Positions 35,574-45,016 are shown, counted from the stretch's first letter. The stretch is 64,000 bases of DNA from Pontibacterium sp049603715 (GCA_049603715.1 JBMYSW010000001.1:179783-243782); one strand, 5' to 3'. Program-made: numbers and translations. The notes: generated by a model from the sequence alone, not told the origin.

Positions 35574-37258
35574 ATGCTTCGCGTATCGCTGATGCTGCGC
35601 GTTAGTAGAATAACCGGTAAGACCCCAACAATTACAATGAGCAGTGCTGCCAAGGCGCTGGTTTCGATGGCCTCGTCCGAAGCATATTGGTACACAAAGG
35701 TGGCCAGAGTATCGAAGTTAAAGGGGCGTAAGATCAGTGTGGCCGGTAGTTCCTTCATGCAATCGACGAAGACAACCAAAGCGGCCGAGAGAATACCACC
35801 ACGAATAAGGGGCAAGTGCACTTTTCGCAAGGTGGTTAATGGCGAGTGACCCAATGACCGAGAAGCCATATCCATAGAAGGGGTGACTTTGTTTAAGCTC
35901 GACTCAATGGCACCGCTGGATACGGCCAAAAAGCGCACACAGTAAGCAAACACCACCGCAAAGGCGGTACCGCTAAGCAGTAGGCCCGTCGAGATGCCAA
36001 AGTTATCGTATAAAAAGGCGTCAAGGCTGTTATCAAAGGCAGCCATTGGAATAATCACCCCAATCGCTAATACCGCACCGGGCATGGCATAACCCAAAGT
36101 GGCAAAGTTTGCCATGACATTCAGCCCTTTACTTTTAGGGTTAAGGCGCTTGCCGTAAGCCAAGATCAACGCCAACACAATGGTGCACAGCGCGGCTACT
36201 GCCGATAACACAAAGCTATGAGTGGCGTGTTGCAAAAAGCGCTCGTCAACGAGCTGGTGCAGGTGGTCGAGGGCGTAATCGGCCAAAACCCATACAGGCA
36301 CCACAAAGCCCAACAAAACAGGCAGTGCACATACGAGTACGGAGAGATAAGCGCGCTGAGGGCTAAGTACAAACAGGGCTTCTTCTTTGTAGCGATCTAA
36401 ACTATTAAATTGTTTTTGTTTTCGACGGGCGGCGCGCTCTAGCAAAATTAAGCTCACCACAAATATCATCATTAAGCTGGCAATTTGTGCTGCACCACCA
36501 ATGTTACCCATGTTAAGCCAAGTATCGTAAATGCCCGCGCTAAGGGTACGAACGGCAAAGTAGTCGACGGTACCAAAGTCGTTAATGGTTTCCATGGCCA
36601 CAAGGGCCAAACCCACGGCAATGGCTGGGCGGGCGATGGGTAATGAGATTTTAAAAAAACTGCCTATCGCCGAGCAGCCGAGTAAGCGGCTGGCATCGCG
36701 CAGGCTGCTAGACTGCTCTAAAAAAGAGGCCCGAGCCATAAGGTACACATAAGGGTAAAGCACCAGGGCCAGCATCAAAATGGCACCGGTTAGGGTGCGG
36801 ATATCCGGAAACCAATAGTCACGAGCGGTTTGCCAGCCAAATAGCTCGCGCAAAAAGATTTGCACCGGGCCAGAGTATTCTAATAGGTCGGTATAAACAT
36901 AGGCGATGACGTAAGCAGGCACAGCAAAGGGCAACATGAGTGCCCAAGTAAAAAAGCGCCTAAAGGGAAACTCACACATGGTGACAAGCCATGCGGTGGC
37001 GACACCAATCGCCAAGGAGAGTGCACCGACACCCGCCATTAAAATAAGGGTGGTACGTACATAAACAGGTAAAACTGTCTCGGCGAGGTGGGCCCAAACG
37101 TTTTCGGTTGATTCGGTTGCAAGGTAAAACACCGATACCACCGGCAGCGCGATAATCAGCGCAATCAACAAGGTCGCACTAAACCAGCGCCATGATTCAG
37201 GTCGGGCAAACAAGCGGCTGTTAGAAGTGGCTGACGAAGAAGTGGTGGCGTTGGACAA
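35552..37258 (-). CDS. fbpB: Ferric iron ABC transporter permease FbpB
   Basis: A 568-residue inner-membrane protein with two fused permease domains and about twelve helices. EAA loops that contact the ATPase appear in each half: DASRLLGCSAIGSFFKISLP and MASRSLGHSPLTTLRKVHLP. This is the arrangement of ferric iron permeases such as FbpB/SfuB. The start is TTG at 37258, nine bases after AAGGA; no suitable ATG is near. It follows fbpA by 136 bases. Confidence 0.9.
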   Translation of the reverse strand: MSNATTSSSATSNSRLFARPESWRWFSATLLIALIIALPVVSVFYLATESTENVWAHLAETVLPVYVRTTLILMAGVGALSLAIGVATAWLVTMCEFPFRRFFTWALMLPFAVPAYVIAYVYTDLLEYSGPVQIFLRELFGWQTARDYWFPDIRTLTGAILMLALVLYPYVYLMARASFLEQSSSLRDASRLLGCSAIGSFFKISLPIARPAIAVGLALVAMETINDFGTVDYFAVRTLSAGIYDTWLNMGNIGGAAQIASLMMIFVVSLILLERAARRKQKQFNSLDRYKEEALFVLSPQRAYLSVLVCALPVLLGFVVPVWVLADYALDHLHQLVDERFLQHATHSFVLSAVAALCTIVLALILAYGKRLNPKSKGLNVMANFATLGYAMPGAVLAIGVIIPMAAFDNSLDAFLYDNFGISTGLLLSGTAFAVVFAYCVRFLAVSSGAIESSLNKVTPSMDMASRSLGHSPLTTLRKVHLPLIRGGILSAALVVFVDCMKELPATLILRPFNFDTLATFVYQYASDEAIETSALAALLIVIVGVLPVILLTRSISDTRSIKKAETP

Positions 37259-37394
37259 GGGGTGTTTTCCTTACAAACAAAAACGGTAGTCTGGCCACAG
37301 GCTACCGTTTAGTAGGCCGCAACAGCTGCTTTGAGCTATTAAGAACATCAAAGCAGCGCGCGGCGATAAATGGGCTCGTTAGAGCCTATTGAGC

Positions 37395-38417
37395 TTAGCC
37401 GTCGAAGTTGACTTTATCAACCAAGCGAGCGGCAGTTGCACGCAAGCTAGCGATGGTTTGAAGGCTAATGTTGTCGGCTTTAAAGTCGCCCATGTATTCG
37501 TCGATGAGTGGGTCGCGTTTTACATTTTCGCGGACAGGGAACTCGTAGTTCGCTTGCGCGTAAATTTCTTGCGCTTCAACTGAACCCAAGAACTCAATCA
37601 ACTTAATGGCTTCTTCTTTGTGTGGTGCGTACTTAGTGACACCCGCGCCAGAAATGCTCAAGTGAGCGCCACGGTCGTTTTGGTTAGGGAAGATCAAGTT
37701 AACCGACTTAGCCCATTCTTGCTGTTCAGGCTGCTCGGTGTTGGTAAGCATTTTACCGAAGTAGTAGGTGTTACCAATGGCAAGGTCACATACGCCTTCT
37801 TTAATCGCTTTAACTTGGCCGCGGTCGTTACCTTGAGGCTTACGCGCTAGGTTGTCTTTTACGCCTTTTAACCAAGTTTCTGTGTACTCTTCGCCACGTG
37901 CTGCGATCATTGAGCTGATCAAAGAGAGTGTGTAAGTGTGCTTACCGCTACGGGTACAAATACGGCCCTTCCACTTAGGATCAGCCAACTCTTCGTAGCT
38001 GGTTAGTTCGCTAGGGTCGACACGGTCTTTAGAGGCATAAACGATACGTGCACGAGAGGTCAGGCCGTACCAAAGGTTGTCTGGCTGACGGAAGTTATCT
38101 GGAATCACTTGATCCAAAACGTCGCTATCGATGGGTTGCAAAATACCCATGGTGGTAGCGTCGTAAAGTGGGCCGATGTCTGAGGTGAGTAGCACGTCGG
38201 CAGGTGAGTTACGGCCTTCGTGTTTAATGCGTTGTAATAGCCCTTTTTTTGCGAAAACGACATTGGCTTTAATGCCGGTCTGCTCAGTAAAAGCCTCAAG
38301 CAGGGGAGCAATAAGAAACTCTTGGCGAAAAGAGTAGATGTTGACTTCGTCGGCAGCGTTAGCCAGTGGCGTTACAACGGAAGTGGCCAGCGCCAGCGCA
38401 GAAAGAAGTTTTTTCAT
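37395..38417 (-). CDS. fbpA: Periplasmic ferric iron-binding protein FbpA
   Basis: A 340-residue binding protein. Signal peptide of about 21 residues ending PLANA, then DEVNIYSFRQEFLIAPLLEA, a class of iron-binding proteins that start with a Tyr-Ser-x-Arg motif. Iron-coordinating tyrosines are expected in AIGNTYYFGKML, which carries the adjacent Tyr pair. It delivers Fe3+ to FbpB. A Fur box sits about 80 bases upstream. Confidence 0.92.
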   Translation of the reverse strand: MKKLLSALALATSVVTPLANAADEVNIYSFRQEFLIAPLLEAFTEQTGIKANVVFAKKGLLQRIKHEGRNSPADVLLTSDIGPLYDATTMGILQPIDSDVLDQVIPDNFRQPDNLWYGLTSRARIVYASKDRVDPSELTSYEELADPKWKGRICTRSGKHTYTLSLISSMIAARGEEYTETWLKGVKDNLARKPQGNDRGQVKAIKEGVCDLAIGNTYYFGKMLTNTEQPEQQEWAKSVNLIFPNQNDRGAHLSISGAGVTKYAPHKEEAIKLIEFLGSVEAQEIYAQANYEFPVRENVKRDPLIDEYMGDFKADNISLQTIASLRATAARLVDKVNFDG

Positions 38418-38496
38418 GGAAAGTAATTCCTCTTGGATTCTTATTCGGCTATGTGTCGTCTATCGGGGCTTTCGGTTTTCGATCTAAAGCATTAAA

Positions 38497-38538
38497 GCTA
38501 ATGATAATAATTCTCGTTAGTTTTCTTGTCTCTGTCAA
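38497..38538 (-). promoter_or_regulatory. Fur-regulated promoter of fbpA
   Basis: On the reverse strand a perfect -35 TTGACA (38533-38538) is followed after 17 bases by the -10 GAGAAT (38510-38515). On the forward strand, 38497-38515 reads GCTAATGATAATAATTCTC, 16 of 19 matches to the Fur consensus. The box covers the -10, the classical arrangement for repression by iron-loaded Fur. Confidence 0.8.
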
Positions 38539-38611
38539 GAAAGTAGCAAGATAGGAAGCCACTAAAACTGGTAGCTTTGACTATGATCAGGTCATGCGCA
38601 TTGCGTTGCTT

Positions 38612-39328
38612 TTAGAAAATAGGAAATAGACGAGAAAGCAGGACAGGAACAGCCGTTTCGACCCGAAGAATCCGCGAGCCCAAGTGAATAGGGGTTAACC
38701 CTGCCGCTTGTAGCTTGTCTACTTCGTACTCAATAAAGCCACCCTCAGGGCCAATGGCGAGTAGGGTGGGTGTATCTGCCGCCGGTGGGCATGGCTGGGC
38801 ATTATAGGGGTGCGCCACCCAGCCTGTTTTGTTTTGCATTAAGGCGGGTAGCTCGTCTTCTACAAAGGGTTTAAAGCGCTTTTTAACTTCTACCTTTGGC
38901 ATCAATGTATCGCCAGCTTGCTCTAAACCCAGAGTTAAAAACTCGGCGACTGCTTGATCGCTAAGTAAAGGGGTAGACCAATAGCTCTTATCAACGCGAT
39001 AGCTGTTAATCAAAATAAGGTGTTTAACCCCCATGGTGGCAATGGTTTCGAGGGTGCGCTTGAGCATTTTTGGCCTTGGCATGGCCAGTAAGAGGGTCAC
39101 AGGTAAAGGCTTGGGAGGCGCTTGGTCGAGTTGGGTATTCAAGGTGATACCCTTGTCGTCCATATGAATGACAGTGGCGCGACCCAAATTGCCATTAATG
39201 ATACCGGCTTTGAATGTTTGGCCAACTTCTGCCTTGTTTACCGAGCGTAGGTGTTGAAAGCGACGGTCACTTAAGTGCACCGTGTTGCTGTCGGTAAAGT
39301 CTTCGGGGTGTAATAAAATTAAGTTCAT
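38612..39328 (-). CDS. rsmE: 16S rRNA (uracil(1498)-N3)-methyltransferase RsmE
   Basis: A 238-residue SPOUT methyltransferase. Visible are the N-terminal PUA-like domain with HLSDRRFQHLRSV, LLLAMPRPKMLKRTLETIAT, and the knotted SAM site LLAIGPEGGFIEYEVDKLQ and HLGSRILRVETAVPVLLS. It methylates U1498 of 16S rRNA. Start is the ATG at 39328. Confidence 0.95.
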   Translation of the reverse strand: MNLILLHPEDFTDSNTVHLSDRRFQHLRSVNKAEVGQTFKAGIINGNLGRATVIHMDDKGITLNTQLDQAPPKPLPVTLLLAMPRPKMLKRTLETIATMGVKHLILINSYRVDKSYWSTPLLSDQAVAEFLTLGLEQAGDTLMPKVEVKKRFKPFVEDELPALMQNKTGWVAHPYNAQPCPPAADTPTLLAIGPEGGFIEYEVDKLQAAGLTPIHLGSRILRVETAVPVLLSRLFPIF

Positions 39329-39362
39329 AGCAGATAAAACCAGCGTGAAGTCAGAAGCGAAC

Positions 39363-39430
39363 AGCCTTGAGCTAATAACAGCCCTGAGCGAAAAGCAGCC
39401 CTGAGCTATAAAAAGCCCTGAGCCTAAAAA
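39363..39430. repeat. Four tandem 17-base repeats upstream of rsmE
   Basis: Four head-to-tail copies of AGCCCTGAGC followed by a variable seven-base A/T-rich end, at 39363, 39380, 39397 and 39414. The first copy has one change in the core (AGCCTTGAGC). It is in the 259-base gap between divergent rsmE and the MATE gene. Confidence 0.9.
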
Positions 39431-39587
39431 CGGCCTTTTAAAGCACGCTATTGTAAACCCAACACACTTTTAATGCTCTTGTGGTGAGGGGGAGGTAAGA
39501 ATTGAGACATTAGCGAGGCTTACCGTTAGAATACCTGCCGCTATGGGCTTCTATCATGGCCTATGGAGCAATTAGGAAAAGAACTTT

Positions 39588-40961
39588 ATGGCATCTAGCC
39601 AGTCCCGCAAAAAAACAGCCTCTTCGCAAGTCGACCTTTTATCTGGTGCGATTGCCCCTGTCTTGGTGCGCCTAACGGGCCCTATGATGATGGGCATTGT
39701 CAGCCTGATGCTGTTTAACTTGGTCGACCTCTATTTTGTGGGCTTGCTCGGTACTTTACCACTTGCCGCCATTGGCTTTACCTTTCCTGTGACTTTTGCT
39801 GTCACCAGTTTGGCCATTGGTTTGGGTGTGGGTACGTCGGCCACGGTTGGGCGCTTAATTGGCGCGGGGCGCTCGCAAGAAGCCAAAGCATTGGTGACCG
39901 ATAACCTGTTGGCCACCTTTGCGGTGACGACGGTGTTGGCTTTGATACTAAGCCAGTTGATTACGCCAATTTTCCAGTGGATGGGCGCTTCACCTGAGTT
40001 ACTGGTGTATATCAAAGACTACATGGGTATGTGGTTATTTGGCTCGGTTTATCTTGTGGTGAATATGGTGGCGAATGCCACGATGCGAGCTGCTGGTGAT
40101 ACCCGTACTCCCGCCAAAGTCATGGCAATCTCGGCCTTTATTAATTTACTGCTAGACCCTCTACTCATTTTTGGTTGGGGGCCGATTCCCGCGATGGGTA
40201 TTAAAGGTGCCGCCTTGGCGACGGTGTTAGCGTGGGGCGTGACCAGTTGCTTAGTCTTTTATCTGCTCCATCATCGCCAGCAGGTATTATTGTTTAAAGG
40301 TTTCGACTTTGCGCGTATAGGCCGCCATTGGTATCAGGTGATGGTCATTGGTTTGCCTGCTGCATTTTCCAACATGCTAACGCCCATCGCCAATGCCATT
40401 TTAACGGCTTTTGTGGCGGGTTATGGCCCAGAGGCCGTAGCGGCATTTGGCGTTGGCAGTCGCTTAGAGTCACTGTCGTTATTGGTGTGTTTAGCGCTAT
40501 CCATGTCGTTGCCGCCATTTATTAGCCAAAATATGGGCGCCGAAAAGCAGCGACGAGCCGTCGCCGCTTATGGCTTGGCACTTAAGTTTGCTTTGCTGTG
40601 GCAGCTGGTGGTGTACCTTGCATTGTTAAGCCAAGGCGAGGCGATAGCGGCCTTGTTCAGTGACCAAAGCAGTGTACAAAGCTGGATCATCATTTGGCTG
40701 GGTATCGTACCCATGGGGTTTGGTTTTCAGGCGGTCACGTTTTTAACCGCGTCGAGCTTTAATGCCATGCATCAGCCGATGCGTGCCATGCGTATCAGCT
40801 TAATTCGCTTATTTGTTTTTTATGTACCCATGGCATGGTTGGGTTCTACCTTTTTTGGCTTAACGGGTATGTTTGTGGCTTTGGTTGTCGCAAACAGTTG
40901 TACGGCGCTGGTGGCGTGGTATTTGATGCGTCAATACGCTCAGCGTTTGGTGCATGAATAA
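39588..40961 (+). CDS. MATE family multidrug/Na+ or H+ antiporter
   Basis: A 457-residue polytopic protein, about twelve helices in two related halves. The first helix region GPMMMGIVSLMLFNLVDLYF and NMVANATMRAAGDTRTPAKV are MATE hallmarks, as is GLPAAFSNMLTPIANAIL at the start of the second half. Substrates cannot be told from sequence. It has an N-terminal basic tail of about 30 residues. AGGA lies ten bases before the ATG. A single-gene unit. Confidence 0.92.
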   Translation: MASSQSRKKTASSQVDLLSGAIAPVLVRLTGPMMMGIVSLMLFNLVDLYFVGLLGTLPLAAIGFTFPVTFAVTSLAIGLGVGTSATVGRLIGAGRSQEAKALVTDNLLATFAVTTVLALILSQLITPIFQWMGASPELLVYIKDYMGMWLFGSVYLVVNMVANATMRAAGDTRTPAKVMAISAFINLLLDPLLIFGWGPIPAMGIKGAALATVLAWGVTSCLVFYLLHHRQQVLLFKGFDFARIGRHWYQVMVIGLPAAFSNMLTPIANAILTAFVAGYGPEAVAAFGVGSRLESLSLLVCLALSMSLPPFISQNMGAEKQRRAVAAYGLALKFALLWQLVVYLALLSQGEAIAALFSDQSSVQSWIIIWLGIVPMGFGFQAVTFLTASSFNAMHQPMRAMRISLIRLFVFYVPMAWLGSTFFGLTGMFVALVVANSCTALVAWYLMRQYAQRLVHE

Positions 40962-41363
40962 GCCTTGCTTCAGCGTGAAGCTCAATGGTTTAAAAGCTGG
41001 GCTGTAGGTTATTTGGTGGCCTCTGCTTAACATTTCTATATGTTGAAAAGTTAATATAAGCCGTTGTTTTTGTAATATTTTCCCTCCCGATCAATAAACG
41101 ATCCTTTTTTGTCTTTCTGTAAGGTTAAAGTTGCATCTCAAATGCAAATTTTTATGCGTTTCTCTATTGCCTTCTGGTTTTTGCAACGCCATAGTTAGGA
41201 CTCACCTGCTTTTAGCCACGTGCTGTAAGTTGGGCCTACTCCCTTTTTGTGACAGGGTGTGCCACAGGGTAGGTTGAGTGCGCTAAAAGCTCTTCGAATG
41301 GAAATACACGTACACAATAATAACGAACAAGTACAAATGGATACCTTTTAAAGGGGATTGATG
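40962..41363 (+). other. Intergenic leader region of the acetoacetyl-CoA reductase gene
   Basis: Four hundred A/T-rich bases without a credible gene. I see an inverted repeat GCATCTCAAATGC at 41131-41143 but no clear terminator for the MATE gene or strong promoter pair. It should hold the promoter of the next gene. Confidence 0.4.
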
Positions 41364-42113
41364 ATGAGTAAGAAAGTTGCGTTTGTAACTGGTGGTACAG
41401 GTGGTTTGGGTACTTACATTTGCCGTAGTCTTGTTGAGTCTGGTTTTACTGTTGTAGCGGGTTATAACAGCGGCGGTAACCACGAAAAAGCAAAAGCTTG
41501 GCAAGCTGAGCAGAAAGAAGCAGGTTTTGATATTTTGGTGCAGTACGGCGATGTAACCGACACTGCATCGTGTGAGCAAGCCGTTGCAGCCGTAGAAGAA
41601 ATGACGGGCTCTAGCATCGATGTGCTTATCAACAATGCGGGTATCACTCGCGATGGTCAATTCAAAAAAATGAGCTGGGAACAGTGGGACCAAGTCCTAA
41701 CTGCTAACCTTGACTCTATGTTCCATATGACTCGTCTTGTTATTAACCCAATGATCGAAAAGGGTTGGGGTCGAGTAATCAACATTTCGTCAGTAAACGC
41801 ACAAAAAGGTCAATTTGGTCAGTGTAACTACTCTGCGGCAAAAGCGGGTATTCACGGTTTTACCAAAGCATTGGCGCAAGAAGTGGCAGCCAAAGGCGTT
41901 ACCGTTAACACCGTTTCTCCGGGTTACGTGATGACCCCTATGGTCGCTAAAATTGACGAAGCGATTCAGGCGAAAATTTGTTCAACTATTCCTGTTGGAC
42001 GTTTTGGTAAGCCAGAAGAAATCGGTCGTATCGTTAACTTCTTGGCAGAAGAAGATTCAGGCTACATTACCGGTGCAGACTTCTCTATCAACGGTGGCTT
42101 GCACATGAGCTAA
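41364..42113 (+). CDS. phaB: Acetoacetyl-CoA reductase (PhaB type, SDR family)
   Basis: A 249-residue short-chain dehydrogenase. The NADPH loop is VTGGTGGLGTYICRSL, the structural motif NNAGITRDGQFKKM is typical of PhaB, and the catalytic Ser, Tyr and Lys are in NISSVNAQKGQFGQCNYSAAK. The C-terminus ITGADFSINGGLHMS also fits PhaB, which makes (R)-3-hydroxybutyryl-CoA for polyhydroxybutyrate. No phaA or phaC is in the window, so the role is inferred by family. The start is the ATG at 41364, seven bases after AAGGGG. It could be a FabG-like enzyme, less likely. Confidence 0.88.
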   Translation: MSKKVAFVTGGTGGLGTYICRSLVESGFTVVAGYNSGGNHEKAKAWQAEQKEAGFDILVQYGDVTDTASCEQAVAAVEEMTGSSIDVLINNAGITRDGQFKKMSWEQWDQVLTANLDSMFHMTRLVINPMIEKGWGRVINISSVNAQKGQFGQCNYSAAKAGIHGFTKALAQEVAAKGVTVNTVSPGYVMTPMVAKIDEAIQAKICSTIPVGRFGKPEEIGRIVNFLAEEDSGYITGADFSINGGLHMS

Positions 42114-42132
42114 TGCTCTTAGCCCCTTATAC

Positions 42133-42163
42133 AAAAAACCACGCCATGAGCGTGGTTTTTTTT
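42133..42163 (+). terminator. Rho-independent terminator after phaB
   Basis: AACCACGC and GCGTGGTT with a CATGA loop, eight T on one side and six A on the other, so it could also serve the reverse strand gene ending at 42191. Confidence 0.9.
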
Positions 42164-42190
42164 GCTTTGTATGTAGCCTTAGCCGTCAGT

Positions 42191-45016
42191 TTAGCTGATG
42201 TGATCAAGTGCTTCTTGGAAACGGTGGTGAAGTGTTTCAAAGTGAGCAGCAAAAGGAATACATAGCCATTCGTACTCTAGGTGAATGACATCGGTGATAT
42301 CAAAGCTTTGTGTCTTATGACTCAGGGAGTGTTGTAGTCGAGACATTTGGTATTCCATGCGCTGCGCTTGGTCTTCGTCCGGAGAAGGTAAGCTCAGGGC
42401 AATTTCTAAGCGAATACACAGATGGCGAATGCGCTTTTCTTGGTCGAGTACCGCTGCCTTTAGCTGGTCGTCGTTAACATCCAATGCTGCCTCGGCGAAA
42501 GCAAAACGCGCATCGAGCATGGATTGATAAGGCTCAGGCGCCCGCAAGCCTGATTGCCAAGCGGCTTTTAATGGCTCAACGGCATCGTTGCTGGCGCCTT
42601 CAACTACCGCATCTTCGAGTTGCTGGCTGAGTACAGCAAAGCGCTCAATCGCTTGATACTCTGGTGTTTGTAGTGCTTGCGCTTGGTCAACCAGTTGCTT
42701 GACTGGTTTAGCCGCGGCTTGCAAGCGCTTTTGCTCTGCTGGCGTAGCTTCTGGATGAGACAACTGCGTCTCTACTTGCGCAACTAGGTCACTTAAGCGA
42801 GTGAGGGAGCATGGCTGTTCAATGGCTCGTGATAGGTCGTTAACCAGTGCGTCAAGGTTATCAGCAAAGCGGTTATGGCTGGCCTGCTGGCCTTTGAAGG
42901 TATCAAAGGCTTGGTTGCACTGGGCTTTAAACTGTTTCCATAATTTGCGGTCTTGGTGTGGCAGTTCTTGTCCCAGTTTTTTCCAGCGACCTTGGAGCTG
43001 TTTAACTGTTTCGAGGTGCTCGCTGGTGATTTCTTCGTTGGCAATGATTTGGCCAACTTCTGCTAGCAGTGCCAGTTTAGCCTCGTGGTGTTGGTCGCGA
43101 ATATCACTGAGGTGTGACTCCATTTGTTTGCACAAGTGGTCAAACGCCTGTTGTGATTTTTTGCCCGGGCTACGATCAACGGGGCGGTACTCGCGCCATG
43201 TTTTGCGGCTCACACTTAGCAGCTCAGCTGCGGCCTTGTAGGGCCAGTCTTCAAGTGGGGTATTTGCAAAACCTTGCTCAAGCTCGTTGATCAAAGCTTC
43301 GCGTAATACCAAGTTGTGTTTGCGTACTTCTCGCTGCTCTTTAAAGTAAGCCTCGCAAGGCTCATACGCTTGATCGGAGGCTTGCTTGAAGCGACTCCAT
43401 AGCTGGTGCGAGTGTACTGGGTCGGTGGCATCAATCAAGCGCCATTCTTTTTGAAGCCCCTTAATTTTTTCAGCTTTGGCGTCTGCGGCCATGTCGCTGT
43501 GAATTAGGGCTTCCATTTGCTCACATAACTGCTGCTTTTTAGGTTCGGCGGCGTAACCACTCCAAGACTCTAAAGAGCGTACTTGTGCCGTCAGGTTTTT
43601 GTAGTGGTGGTCGGTCGCCGCTGGCAGTTTAGCGAGGCTTTTAACAATCTTATCAACGTCTTTTAAGCGACGGATAGCATCTCGGCTTTTGCCTCGGCCA
43701 ATAGCCTCTTCACATGCGCGAATGGCTTGGTTTAGCGTCTCAAGGCTTTCTTTTGACTTTGCCTTTTGCTCAGCTTTTTTCTGTTTGGCATCTAGGCTCT
43801 GCTGCTGTAATGCCTGTGTCAATTGCGCCAAGGCAGATGGTTGCGGCAGGTCGTTTGGCCAGCTGATTTTGCTAATCAAGGTTTTAGCGTCAGTAGGTGC
43901 GACCGCTGGCAGGGCATCGTTAACCTGTGTCTCAAGGCTGCCGTAGCGCTCAAGGGCGGTTAACCAACCTTTTACCTTTTCAACTTGTTGGTCAAAGCCT
44001 GCTTGTGACTGGCTGATGGCCGGTAACTCGGTGGCGTGCCAAGTTAAGGTGAGGGCATCGAGCTGGGTTTTGAGTTCGATGGTCAGCTGGCTTAATGAGC
44101 TGTTTTCAAAGTCATTGTGTAGCTGTTCAACAAGGGTTTGCTGCAAGCTGGTTAGGTTTTGCAGTACCTCTGCGTGGGTCGCTTGCGCTAACTGGAGCTT
44201 TTCTTGTTGCTCCGCTTCGGCTTGCTGCTGTTGTTGTAGCTGGGTTAGGCGAACATCACATTGGCTTAGGGCGACTTCGCCGCTGTGAATTAAATCTTCG
44301 TTGGTAATTTGGCCTAACAGGGTTTGCCACTGCTTTTTAAAGGCTAAAAACTTGGCCTCAAAATGTTGGGTGACTTCGGTGCTGTTTAGGTGCTCTAGTT
44401 TGGCAACTAAGGCCTCCGCCGCCATGTGCGAGGCTTCAATTTGTTTTTGCTGGGCACGGTGCTCGTCGAGCTTGGACTTAAGCGTGCGGTAGGTTTGCTT
44501 GTCTTTGCCCTGTAGCTCTTTGGCTAGGCGCTCAATGAGTTCGATGTCTTCGATGCGCTTTGCTGCGGCTCGACGGGCGCTCACCGCCACTTGTGACGAA
44601 CGAATCACTGCGGCCAGTGCTTCTTCGCTCTCAATCGCAGTCAGCGCGGCTTCGGCAATGGCTTTGTTTTGGGCGTGAATAACAAGGTGCAAGAGCAGGT
44701 CTTGCTCGCCAATAAGCGCAACGGCTGCTTGGGCGTCAGTTAGATTTGCGGTTACACAAAGCTGCTCGCATAGGTGTTGCTGATAGCTTAGGTGCTTGTT
44801 GCCTTGCAGGCGTTCTTTGCCAAAGCCAATAATTAAGTCGATGTCGCTTATTTTGAGCAGGGCTTCAAAACGAACGTCAGGATGTTCGTCGTTGCAAACA
44901 ATGGACTTGAGAATGTCATTTTGCTGATCGGTGTCAGCGTCCATGGCACTAACGGCCTTAAGACGAATCTCTGCGTTGGGGTGCTGCCAACGGGGCTTAA
45001 AAAATCTTAACAACAT
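42191..45016 (-). CDS. Large helical protein with DUF349 repeats
   Basis: A 941-residue protein, nearly all helix and coiled coil. The first 150 residues look like HEAT-type repeats (HPNAEIRLKAVSAM, DEHPDVRFEALLKI). The middle and C-terminal parts contain DUF349 units with the pattern LQxxWxxxG/D and a later W-x-x-F: LQKEWRLIDAT with LWSRFKQASDQAYEP, and LQGRWKKLGQE with LWKQFKAQCNQAFDTF; weaker copies precede them. No signal peptide or membrane helix. The molecular function of DUF349 proteins is unknown to me. The ATG at 45016 is nine bases after AGGAA; a TTG start at 45037 is less likely. Confidence 0.85.
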   Translation of the reverse strand: MLLRFFKPRWQHPNAEIRLKAVSAMDADTDQQNDILKSIVCNDEHPDVRFEALLKISDIDLIIGFGKERLQGNKHLSYQQHLCEQLCVTANLTDAQAAVALIGEQDLLLHLVIHAQNKAIAEAALTAIESEEALAAVIRSSQVAVSARRAAAKRIEDIELIERLAKELQGKDKQTYRTLKSKLDEHRAQQKQIEASHMAAEALVAKLEHLNSTEVTQHFEAKFLAFKKQWQTLLGQITNEDLIHSGEVALSQCDVRLTQLQQQQQAEAEQQEKLQLAQATHAEVLQNLTSLQQTLVEQLHNDFENSSLSQLTIELKTQLDALTLTWHATELPAISQSQAGFDQQVEKVKGWLTALERYGSLETQVNDALPAVAPTDAKTLISKISWPNDLPQPSALAQLTQALQQQSLDAKQKKAEQKAKSKESLETLNQAIRACEEAIGRGKSRDAIRRLKDVDKIVKSLAKLPAATDHHYKNLTAQVRSLESWSGYAAEPKKQQLCEQMEALIHSDMAADAKAEKIKGLQKEWRLIDATDPVHSHQLWSRFKQASDQAYEPCEAYFKEQREVRKHNLVLREALINELEQGFANTPLEDWPYKAAAELLSVSRKTWREYRPVDRSPGKKSQQAFDHLCKQMESHLSDIRDQHHEAKLALLAEVGQIIANEEITSEHLETVKQLQGRWKKLGQELPHQDRKLWKQFKAQCNQAFDTFKGQQASHNRFADNLDALVNDLSRAIEQPCSLTRLSDLVAQVETQLSHPEATPAEQKRLQAAAKPVKQLVDQAQALQTPEYQAIERFAVLSQQLEDAVVEGASNDAVEPLKAAWQSGLRAPEPYQSMLDARFAFAEAALDVNDDQLKAAVLDQEKRIRHLCIRLEIALSLPSPDEDQAQRMEYQMSRLQHSLSHKTQSFDITDVIHLEYEWLCIPFAAHFETLHHRFQEALDHIS

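Noticed and set aside
39363..39430. CRISPR array
   Set aside because: Units are 17 bases with no spacers of constant length and no cas genes; it is a simple tandem repeat.
44016..44307. Cysteine- and serine-rich forward frames inside the DUF349 gene
   Set aside because: They arise from antisense reading of glutamine- and leucine-rich coiled-coil codons; composition is not that of a real protein.
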